Shown here: piece by piece, positions 1 to 6,703 of the stretch | How positions within the stretch are numbered: the stretch's first letter is position 1 | Layout: every line of letters starts with the position of its first letter | Assembly (NCBI GenBank): GCA_034421515.1 | Contig: DAOUKH010000061.1 | Location: 7,641 to 71,640, forward strand | Direction of reading: 5' to 3' | Length of the DNA stretch: 64,000 bases | From: DAOUKH01 sp034421515 | GTDB lineage: Bacteria; Chloroflexota; Dehalococcoidia; SHYB01 | Made by a program: the position numbers and the translations under genes | Notes under the pieces: model-generated | Databases searched by the model: none | Told to the model about the DNA's origin: nothing | What the model saw: only the letters and a program-made list of their open reading frames with translations

Positions 1-1381
1 AGAACCGCGGGTTCATCCCGGCGTGGAGCCGCGCGGCGTTGCCGAAGGCGAAGTCGCGGAAGTCGTCCTCCGACACCAGGCCGCGCTCGACTACCTCGTA
101 GGCCTCCTCGAGCACGCGGGCCAGGTCCGGCACGTCGTAGTGGCCCATGTCGGAGCCGAGCATCGCCCGCAGGCGCGCCCCGTGGGGGTTCGTTCGCGTG
201 TCGAAGGCCCAGGCCGTCGTCGGATCGTCGGCCTCGCAGCCGAAGTAGAAGCTGTCGACGAACAAATCGCGGAGTTCCTCGCCGCGCTCGACCTGAAGCG
301 CCGCCCAGTCGTCTTGGTAGAAGGGGCGCGACGATTCGTGCTCGTAGAAGGCCCGCAGGGCGTCAAGGCTCCCTCGAACGCGCCCGTCGCCATACTCCCC
401 GGCGAGCGCGACTAGGGAATCGCGGTCGAGCCGCGACGGATCGACCGCCCCCATCGCCTGCCGGTTGCGCTTCTCCCACTCGCCCACGATCCCCGCGTAG
501 AGGCTGCACGCCCCGGAGACTCCCCCTTCGAGGAAGGCGGCTCGCAGCGCGGGAAACCGGCGGGTGACCCCCGCCATGAACAGCGACTTGCAGATTGCCG
601 TTCCGCCCTCGGAGAAGTGCCCGATGTGGTTGAACGAGAAGTTGGTCACCGACCGGCGGCTCCCCCAGCCGCGGCTCCCCGAGTGGAAGGTCGGCGCCGC
701 GCCGAGCTCGACGCACTTTGCCCACAGGGGGTCGTAGTCGTGGTCGCTGTCGATGCCGAGCGCGTCGAGGCGGCGGTCGTGTGGCGCGCTCGGCACAGGC
801 CGCAGCACGTGCCCCAGGGTGATCACTTTCAGACCAAGCTCCCGGATGGCGTGTTCCGCCTCCGCCATCGCCTCCTCCGGGGTGTGCGACGGCAACACAG
901 CCGCCGGCGTCATGCGGTCGGCGTAGGGCGCGTAGACCTCGGCGTGCAGCATATTGACCGCGCGGCAGCCCACCGCCCGCAGCTCGGGGTCGGCCAGGCT
1001 CCGGAAGGTGAGCGCGTTCGAGGGGTATTGGATGCTGAAGTCGATTCCCAGCTCGTCCATCCGCTCGTAGAGGAGCCGCGGCAGCGACACCGTCGCCCGG
1101 TCGAGCGTGTTCGCCGTCGGATGCACCCACCACGCCGGGCAGGCCGTCCAACTGTCGCGGCGCTCCTCGTCGGTCATGCGATACCAGGGATCGAGCACCG
1201 CGACGTCGTGGGTGGGGTCGCCGGCCCGCTCGAAGCGCAGCGCAACGTCGTTGCCTCCGACCTGCCGGACGGAATCGAGGAAGGCCGGCCATAGCACCGG
1301 CGTCAGCTCCAAGAAGTGGCCGTCGGCGTCGATGATCGGGTGGCCAAGCGACGCTCTGATGTCCGCCGACCGCGAGGTCAC
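1..1381 (-). CDS. Amidohydrolase-2 family metal-dependent hydrolase (3' end cut by window edge)
   Basis: TIM-barrel amidohydrolase, probably a decarboxylase or hydrolase of small organic acids; the substrate is unknown. The frame opens with GTG at 1381 and stays open for 460 codons to the left edge. The N-terminal metal motif reads IIDADGHFLE, and the last visible residues are FAFGNAARLHAGMNPRF, the GNAAR-type C-terminal signature of the family, so only a few residues are missing. The GTG overlaps the TGA of the upstream acetyltransferase as GTGA, which fixes the start and implies translational coupling. A longer Arg-rich antisense frame in the same interval is a shadow. The fold is secure; the reaction is not. 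Confidence 0.8.
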   Translation of the reverse strand, partial: MTSRSADIRASLGHPIIDADGHFLELTPVLWPAFLDSVRQVGGNDVALRFERAGDPTHDVAVLDPWYRMTDEERRDSWTACPAWWVHPTANTLDRATVSLPRLLYERMDELGIDFSIQYPSNALTFRSLADPELRAVGCRAVNMLHAEVYAPYADRMTPAAVLPSHTPEEAMAEAEHAIRELGLKVITLGHVLRPVPSAPHDRRLDALGIDSDHDYDPLWAKCVELGAAPTFHSGSRGWGSRRSVTNFSFNHIGHFSEGGTAICKSLFMAGVTRRFPALRAAFLEGGVSGACSLYAGIVGEWEKRNRQAMGAVDPSRLDRDSLVALAGEYGDGRVRGSLDALRAFYEHESSRPFYQDDWAALQVERGEELRDLFVDSFYFGCEADDPTTAWAFDTRTNPHGARLRAMLGSDMGHYDVPDLARVLEEAYEVVERGLVSEDDFRDFAFGNAARLHAGMNPRF

Positions 1382-1884
1382 GGCCCACCCTCCGCGAGGC
1401 GCCGCAGCGCGTCGCCGGTCATGCGGTACGTCGTCCACTCGTCGAGCGGCGCCGCGCCGAGCTTGCGGTAGAAGCCGATGGCCGGCTCGTTCCAGTCGAG
1501 CACCGCCCACTCCAGCCGCCCACAGTCGCGCTCCACCGCGACGCGGCCCACGTGGCGCAACAAGGCCCCGCCGAAGCCCCGCCCGCGGTGGTCCGGCTTC
1601 ACGAACAGGTCTTCCAGGTACAGCCCCGGCTTTCCCAGGAACGTCGAGTAGCTATGGAAGTAGAGCGCGAACCCGACCGGCTCGCCGTCGACCTCGCCGA
1701 TCGCCGCCTCGGCGTAGCGCCGCTCGCCGAACAGCGACGCGCGGAGTCCTGCTTCGTCGGCCTCCATCTGATGCGACAGCCGCTCGTACTCGGCGAGGCC
1801 GCGGATCAGGTCGAGCAGGAGGGGGACGTCCTCGGCCTCCGCGGGACGGATGCGAAAGCCGGGTGGGAGCGCGTGCGTCGGCAT
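1378..1884 (-). CDS. GNAT family N-acetyltransferase
   Basis: Predicted acetyl-CoA-dependent N-acetyltransferase of 168 residues, resembling the diamine/spermidine acetyltransferase branch. The acetyl-CoA pyrophosphate loop is visible as VKPDHRGRGFGGALL, followed by the RLEWAVLDWNEPAIGFYRKLGA block typical in position and wording of that branch. The ATG at 1884 is chosen because the following residues (PPGFRIRPAEAEDVP) are a normal GNAT N-terminus; an upstream in-frame start at 1938 would add a low-complexity leader. It is first in a two-gene unit with the amidohydrolase. The acceptor amine cannot be read from sequence. Confidence 0.85.
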   Translation of the reverse strand: MPTHALPPGFRIRPAEAEDVPLLLDLIRGLAEYERLSHQMEADEAGLRASLFGERRYAEAAIGEVDGEPVGFALYFHSYSTFLGKPGLYLEDLFVKPDHRGRGFGGALLRHVGRVAVERDCGRLEWAVLDWNEPAIGFYRKLGAAPLDEWTTYRMTGDALRRLAEGGP

Positions 1885-1985
1885 GGCGCGCAGTCTAGGC
1901 GCGTCAGTGCCGCCGGGCAATGACGGCGGGCCGGGCACCTGCTACCGTAGGGCGGCTCGAAAAGGAGCGTTTCAGGAGGCAGTCG

Positions 1986-2924
1986 ATGGCCGGCAAGATC
2001 GACTTCGGCATTTACATTCCCCAGCTGCAGTTCAGCTTCGACGACATCCGCGCCCGCGTCGAGAAGGCGGAGGAGCTGGGCTACCGGAACGTCTGGTTCA
2101 TGGACCATTTCTACCCGCCGTTTCTTCCCGACGTGCCCTCGTTCGAGGCCTGGACGCTGGCCTCCGCCCTGGCGCCCGTCACCAGCAGTATCCGGCTCGG
2201 CCACCTCGTCCTCGACAACGCCTTCCGCCACCCCGCCCTCGTCGCCAAGATGGCCTCGTCGCTCGACGTGATCAGCAACGGGAGGCTCGAGCTCGGCCTC
2301 GGCACCGGCTCCTACCCGCGCGAGCACCCGGAGTACGGCATCTACTTCCCCGGCGCCCGCGAGCGCACCGAGCGCCTCGAAGAGTCCATCGACATCATCA
2401 AGCTCCTCTTCACCCAGGAGCGCACGACGTTCAAGGGAAAGTTCTTCGAGCTCGAAGACGCGCCGCTCCTACCCAAGTCGGTACAGCAGCCGCACCCCCC
2501 GATCTGGATCGGCGGGGCCGGCCCGAAGCTCACCCTGCCGCTTGCCGCCCGCAAGGCCGACGTCTGGAACGCCCCCACTGGGGCGGCCGCCGTCGTAGAA
2601 GAGAAGATCGAGCTTCTGAAAGCCGAGTGCGCCAAGATCGGCCGCGACCCCGACACCCTGCAGTACACCCTCGAAGCCGTCCTCGTCATCGTGCCCACCA
2701 AGGCCGACATCCCCGAGGCCCTCGCCGCCGCGAACCGGCGCTATCCCGGCCCCGGCTTCGGCGTCGAAGGCGCCGGCTACGTCGGCACACCGGACATGGT
2801 CGCCCGCCGCATCGAGGAGGTCGCCAAGGCCGGCGTCACCCACTTCACCTGGTTCTTCCACGACCGGGGCAGGCTCCCCTCCATCGAGCTCTTCGGCAAA
2901 GAGGTCCTTCCGGCCTTTTCGTAG
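1986..2924 (+). CDS. LLM-class flavin-dependent oxidoreductase (luciferase-like)
   Basis: A 312-residue TIM-barrel FMN- or F420-dependent oxidoreductase of the luciferase-like monooxygenase superfamily. Diagnostic blocks are IDFGIYIPQ at the N-terminus, KAEELGYRNVWFMDHF, the LDVISNGRLELGLGTG motif around residue 95, and HPPIWIGGAG in the second half. The ATG at 1986 has a perfect AGGAGG at 1974-1979, six bases upstream, which decides against an earlier start at 1920. Members oxidise or reduce small organics; several F420-type reductases lie elsewhere in the window (25.7-26.7 kb), so F420 is possible, but the cofactor is inference. Confidence 0.88.
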   Translation: MAGKIDFGIYIPQLQFSFDDIRARVEKAEELGYRNVWFMDHFYPPFLPDVPSFEAWTLASALAPVTSSIRLGHLVLDNAFRHPALVAKMASSLDVISNGRLELGLGTGSYPREHPEYGIYFPGARERTERLEESIDIIKLLFTQERTTFKGKFFELEDAPLLPKSVQQPHPPIWIGGAGPKLTLPLAARKADVWNAPTGAAAVVEEKIELLKAECAKIGRDPDTLQYTLEAVLVIVPTKADIPEALAAANRRYPGPGFGVEGAGYVGTPDMVARRIEEVAKAGVTHFTWFFHDRGRLPSIELFGKEVLPAFS

Positions 2925-2965
2925 GGGAGGAGACTGAGAGGGGCACGCACCCGCAGGGGGCGGGC

Positions 2966-2994
2966 TTGTGCCTTCTGTACGAACTAACTAAAAT
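2966..2994 (+). promoter_or_regulatory. Candidate promoter of the DUF7662-PIN module
   Basis: A locally AT-rich patch in GC-rich DNA. TTGTGC (2966-2971) and TAAAAT (2989-2994) are 17 bases apart, with predicted transcription start near 3001. The -10 is good and the -35 weak. A short inverted ACTA/TAGT pair overlaps the -10 and could be an operator. Confidence 0.4.
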
Positions 2995-3039
2995 AGTGCT
3001 AGATAAGCATCTTGCGCATCGCGCTGAGGCCCGTTTGGC

Positions 3040-3447
3040 ATGACAACAGCCAGAGATCAGAAGTATCGAGAGATGGCCGTCCGGGGCAAGTACCAGAGGC
3101 TCTATAGTCATCTCTGCGGCCTTCGCGGCCAGGAGTGGAGGACCACTTTTGGGGAGATAGAGTCGATCTTGGGGTTCGGCTTGCCTGAGTCGGCGCGTCT
3201 GCATCGACCATGGTGGGCAAACCAGCACAGCGGAAATGGCCACAGCCAGGCACTTGCCTGGAGCGTCGCCGGATGGGAGACGGCCGAAGTCGACATGGAC
3301 TCTGAGACGCTGCTGCTCAGACGCCGAGAACGTCCCGAAGCCCATCGCAGGCGCAGTCTTGATGAAGTGTGGCCTGTCCACCGTGCGGGGGGGTGGCCCG
3401 AAGGGCTGAGCCTTAGACGAGAGGACATTTACGACGACAGGTCATAG
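3040..3447 (+). CDS. DUF7662 domain protein
   Basis: A 135-residue protein whose residues 15-90 carry the DUF7662 pattern: YSHL, a TTFGEIESILGFGLP helix, SARLHRPWW, then SQALAWSVAGWE and a short acidic strand. The function of the family is unknown; I read it as a small nucleic-acid- or partner-binding domain only by analogy. The C-terminal 45 residues are Arg/Glu rich and not conserved-looking. The stop lies 7 bases before the PIN-domain gene, so the two are co-transcribed. Codon choice is less GC-biased than in the neighbours, which is compatible with recent transfer. It may act as the cognate partner (antitoxin) of the PIN protein. Confidence 0.7.
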   Translation: MTTARDQKYREMAVRGKYQRLYSHLCGLRGQEWRTTFGEIESILGFGLPESARLHRPWWANQHSGNGHSQALAWSVAGWETAEVDMDSETLLLRRRERPEAHRRRSLDEVWPVHRAGGWPEGLSLRREDIYDDRS

Positions 3448-3454
3448 TCCCTCG

Positions 3455-3877
3455 ATGTTCATAGACACTAACGTTCTCGTGAACTCCCGAGTCCGTGAGG
3501 CCCCAGGCCACCAACTCGCCAGATCGAGTCTGGAACGCGCACTCCAAGGCCCTGAACCGTTACGAATTAGCCGCCAGGTCGTGCGTGAGTACCTGTCGGT
3601 AGTCACGCGCCCGCAGACTTGGCCCATCGCCATCACGCGGGAGGAGGCTCTTCTGGATGTGAGCAGGTTGCTAAGCGGCTTTGAGATACTTGAGGACGGT
3701 CCCCGAGTAACCGATTCGCTCATCACGATATGTCGTGAAATCTCTGTAGGGGGACGGCAGATTCACGATGCTAATATCGTCGCGACCATGCTCGCCCATG
3801 GGGAGCGCCGGTTGCTGACGTTCAACACCTCCGACTTTCGGCGCTACGCCGACCGCATCGAGCTGGTCGGCGGCTAG
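3455..3877 (+). CDS. PIN-domain ribonuclease, VapC-like
   Basis: A 140-residue PIN-fold nuclease. The acidic metal-binding set is visible: D4 in MFIDTNVL, E in VVREYLSV, D in IHDANIVA and D in TFNTSDF, in the correct order and spacing for a Mg2+-dependent VapC-type RNase. It begins 7 bases after the DUF7662 gene and ends five bases before the convergent DUF35 gene. VapC toxins normally follow an AbrB, RHH or Phd antitoxin; none is present here, and the DUF7662 protein occupies that position. RNase activity is well supported by the residues; the toxin role is inference. Confidence 0.82.
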   Translation: MFIDTNVLVNSRVREAPGHQLARSSLERALQGPEPLRISRQVVREYLSVVTRPQTWPIAITREEALLDVSRLLSGFEILEDGPRVTDSLITICREISVGGRQIHDANIVATMLAHGERRLLTFNTSDFRRYADRIELVGG

Positions 3878-3881
3878 CCCC

Positions 3882-4295
3882 CTACCCCGCCCGCTCGAAC
3901 TTCGGGAGCGCTACGCCAGGTGCGACCTCCCGGAAGGTGACCTGCACGCGCATCCCGATGTGCAGTTCTTCGGGGGGAACGTCGACCATGTTGCTGATGA
4001 TGCGCGGCCCTTCGCCCATCTCGACGAGGACGATGCCGTAGGGCACCTTCTCCCGCAGCGCCGGCGCCGAGGGGTGGTGGACGACGGTGTAGCTGTGGAC
4101 CTCGCCCGTGCCCTTCGACGCTACCCACTCGGCGTTCATCGAGCGGCACTTCGGGCACATGGGCCGCGGTGGATGACGGAACGCCCGGCAGTCGGCGCAG
4201 CGTTGGAGCATGAGCTCGCCGCGTGCGCAGCCCGCCCAGTACTCGCGGTCGTCGAAGTCGGCCACAGGGACGGGGCCGAGGAGGTCTTCGCTCAC
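3882..4295 (-). CDS. DUF35 Zn-ribbon/OB-fold protein
   Basis: A 137-residue acyl-CoA-binding accessory protein. An N-terminal helix is followed by a rubredoxin-like zinc ribbon (CADC and CPKC pairs, around residues 33-52), then an OB-fold starting near GTGEVHSYTVVHH. Proteins of this family form complexes with thiolase-fold partners, for example HMG-CoA-forming thiolase complexes in archaea and the Ltp2 aldolase complexes in actinobacteria. The GTG start at 4295 lies five bases after the stop of the thiolase-like gene, so the pair is co-transcribed and very likely co-assembled. Confidence 0.9.
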   Translation of the reverse strand: MSEDLLGPVPVADFDDREYWAGCARGELMLQRCADCRAFRHPPRPMCPKCRSMNAEWVASKGTGEVHSYTVVHHPSAPALREKVPYGIVLVEMGEGPRIISNMVDVPPEELHIGMRVQVTFREVAPGVALPKFERAG

Positions 4296-4300
4296 CGCCG

Positions 4301-5443
4301 CTACTCCTTACCCAACATCAGGGCGCTGCCCGGCAGGTTGACGCCGGAGACGACCAGCGACACCTCCGCGTTCGGCACCTGGTTCGGCGCCGTACCGCGA
4401 AGCTGCCGCACCGAGTCCACGATGTGGTTCATCGTCTGCACGTAGGCCTCGCCGAGGTGGCCGCCGGACGTGTTCAGCGGGATGTCGCCGCCGATGGATA
4501 TGCGCTCGCCGCCCTCGACGAAGGCCGCGCCCTCGCCGGTGCCGCAGAACCCCCAGCCCTCCAGGCCCATGAGCACCAGCGGCGTGAAGTGGTCGTAGAT
4601 CTGCAGCACGTCGACGTCCTTCGGTCCGAGGCCCGTCTTCTCGTACATCTCCTGCCGCATGAAGTGCGTCTCTTCGATGGAGAGGATGTCGGGGCGGTTG
4701 TAGTTCGTGTTGTTCTCCGTCTCCGCTCCCGAGCCTTGCACGAATCCGAGGATGCGCACCGGCGGATGGCGCAGGTTGCGCGCGTCCTCCCGCGACGCCA
4801 ACACCACTGCCGACGCGCCCTCCGTGTTCGGCGTGCAGTCGAACAGGCGAAGCGGGTCGGCGATCATCCGCGATGCCTGGTGGTCCTCCAGTGTGATGGG
4901 GTGTCCGTAGTTCGCCGCTCCCGGATTCGTCGCCCCGTGCTTGCGGCAGACGACCGATATCCAGCCGAACGCCCGCGGGTCGGCGCCGTAGACGTGGAGG
5001 TACCGCTGGGCGATCACCGCGATCCAGTGCGCGGGCACGCGCATGCCGAAGGGGGCGTAGAAGGCGTACTCGCCGCGCACCTGCTCGGCGCGCGGCCCGT
5101 CGCCGTACCGCCCGCTGATCGAGCGGAAGGCGACCGCATACCGCGCCTGCCCCGTCGCCACCCCCAGGGCCGCGACGCCCACCGTGGCCGCGCTGTTGCC
5201 GTAGGCCGTCTCGGCGAAGTAGCGCAGGTTGCGCCAGCCGAAGCAGTTCAGCACCTCGCGCTCGGTGGTGGGGTCGAAGACGTGGCTTGTGAGGCCGTCG
5301 ATGTCGTCGGGCTGCAGCCCCGCGTCCTCGATGGCCTTGGCGATGGCCTCGACGGCCAGGGCCAGGCGTCCGCGCGTCGCTTGGTGCGTGAACGTCGTGG
5401 AGCCGACGCCGACGATGGCGGTATTGGCGATCAGGTTGTCCAT
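4301..5443 (-). CDS. Thiolase-superfamily protein, Ltp2/SCP-x-like, lacking the thiolase cysteine
   Basis: A 380-residue thiolase-fold protein. N-terminal strand IANTAIVGVGSTTFTH and the C-terminal NTSGGHLGEAYVQTMNH segment place it with the lipid-transfer/SCP-x-like branch. At the nucleophile position, where thiolases have Cys, the sequence reads ETAYGNSAATVG, and no C-terminal GxGxxC is present. Cys-less members paired with DUF35 proteins include Ltp2, a retro-aldolase of steroid side-chain degradation. A C-C lyase/aldolase on an acyl-CoA is therefore at least as likely as thiolysis. It is paired with the DUF35 gene downstream and divergent from the amidohydrolase at 5582. Confidence 0.82.
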   Translation of the reverse strand: MDNLIANTAIVGVGSTTFTHQATRGRLALAVEAIAKAIEDAGLQPDDIDGLTSHVFDPTTEREVLNCFGWRNLRYFAETAYGNSAATVGVAALGVATGQARYAVAFRSISGRYGDGPRAEQVRGEYAFYAPFGMRVPAHWIAVIAQRYLHVYGADPRAFGWISVVCRKHGATNPGAANYGHPITLEDHQASRMIADPLRLFDCTPNTEGASAVVLASREDARNLRHPPVRILGFVQGSGAETENNTNYNRPDILSIEETHFMRQEMYEKTGLGPKDVDVLQIYDHFTPLVLMGLEGWGFCGTGEGAAFVEGGERISIGGDIPLNTSGGHLGEAYVQTMNHIVDSVRQLRGTAPNQVPNAEVSLVVSGVNLPGSALMLGKE

Positions 5444-5581
5444 GGAGTCGCGTGGTCCGACGCGGCGTGCCGGGCACGGCCCGCTGATTCTAGCAGCCGC
5501 GCACCGGCGTTGCGGCCCCGGCGGACGCGGCGCTACTATTGCGCGCAGCGGCGGTCAATGCGCTGCAAGTGGAGAGGTGGC

Positions 5582-6694
5582 ATGGCGCGGAAATTGAACC
5601 TTGTATCCGGCGATTCTCACATCAACGAGCCCCCTGACCTGTGGCAGTCAAGGGTCCCGGCGAAGTTCAAGGACCGCGCACCCCGCATGGAGCGGTTCGA
5701 GAAGGGCGACGCCTGGGTCATGGAGGGCTCGCCCGTCCCCATTAACTTCGGCAACAACGTGAATGGCGGCATGCCCCCCGAGGAGCGCTCCCCTTGGGTG
5801 CATTGGGAGGACGCCCGCAAGGGCGGCGCCATCCCCGCGATCCGGCTCGAGGAACAGGACGAGGACGGAGTCGACGCCGAGGTGCTCTATCCCACGCCGC
5901 GCATCTCGATGAACGTCTTCGTCACCAACAAGGACGCCGAGTTCCACCTCGCCTGCATCCGCGCCTACAACGACTGGCTATCCGAGTACGCCGGCTACGC
6001 CCCCGACCGCCTCATCGGCATCGCCATGATGCCCACCGTCGGTGTCGACGCCGCCCTCGCGGAGATGCGGCGCGCCCTCGACTTGCCCGGCATGCGCGGC
6101 GTCCTGCTCGCCCGCTACCCATGCGGCGAGATGATGCCCTCGCCTGAGGACGACGTCTTCTGGGCCGCCGCGGAGGAGATGAACATTCCCATCCAGATCC
6201 ACGTCTCGCTCGCCAGGGAGCCCGACAACGACCCCGACCGCAAGCAGTCGGGCGCCCACGGCGAGCTTCGCCACGTCGATGCCCCCCTCCGCTGCCTCGA
6301 GCTCATCAACGCAGGCGTCTTCGACCGCTTCCCCAACCTCAAGCTGGTCATCGCCGAGGTCGATAGCTCCTGGGTGCCCTACGTCAAGGAGCAGTTCGAC
6401 GACCGGCACAGCCGCCGCAACCCCGCCGATAAGCCTCCCATCGAGCACACACCCAGCTACTACTTTGACCGCAACATCTTCACGACCTACATCACCGACC
6501 GCTACGCCATCATCAACCGGCACAATATCGGTCTGAGCCAGATCATGTGGTCGAGCGACTTCCCCCACGGCGGCACCGACTGGCCGAACTCGCTGAAGAC
6601 GATCGACGACCACATGGCCGGCGTCCCCGACGACGAGCGCCACGCCATCCTTGCAGGCAACGCCGCCCGTGTTTACGGTCTAGACGACGCCTAG
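5582..6694 (+). CDS. Amidohydrolase-2 family protein
   Basis: A 370-residue metal-dependent hydrolase/decarboxylase of the amidohydrolase-2 family. Visible signatures are SGDSHINEPPDLW (metal-binding Asp-x-His type start), PIQIHVS in the middle barrel, the late WSSDFPHGGTDWP catalytic Asp block, and GNAARVYGL at the C-terminus. The ATG at 5582 is preceded by GAGAGG; the frame is open far upstream because of GC-rich sequence, but the upstream part overlaps the divergent thiolase gene and is not conserved-looking. It is similar in type to the protein at 1-1381. Substrate unknown. Confidence 0.87.
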   Translation: MARKLNLVSGDSHINEPPDLWQSRVPAKFKDRAPRMERFEKGDAWVMEGSPVPINFGNNVNGGMPPEERSPWVHWEDARKGGAIPAIRLEEQDEDGVDAEVLYPTPRISMNVFVTNKDAEFHLACIRAYNDWLSEYAGYAPDRLIGIAMMPTVGVDAALAEMRRALDLPGMRGVLLARYPCGEMMPSPEDDVFWAAAEEMNIPIQIHVSLAREPDNDPDRKQSGAHGELRHVDAPLRCLELINAGVFDRFPNLKLVIAEVDSSWVPYVKEQFDDRHSRRNPADKPPIEHTPSYYFDRNIFTTYITDRYAIINRHNIGLSQIMWSSDFPHGGTDWPNSLKTIDDHMAGVPDDERHAILAGNAARVYGLDDA

Positions 6695-6703
6695 CGACCT
6701 GCG

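Noticed and set aside
363..1388. Long Arg-rich minus-strand frame over the first amidohydrolase
   Set aside because: It is frame-shifted relative to the real gene (GTG at 1381), has biased Arg/Pro/Ala composition and no family sequence.
4223..5581. 450-codon upstream extension of the amidohydrolase frame
   Set aside because: It is antisense to the thiolase and DUF35 genes; the ribosome site and family N-terminus are at 5582.
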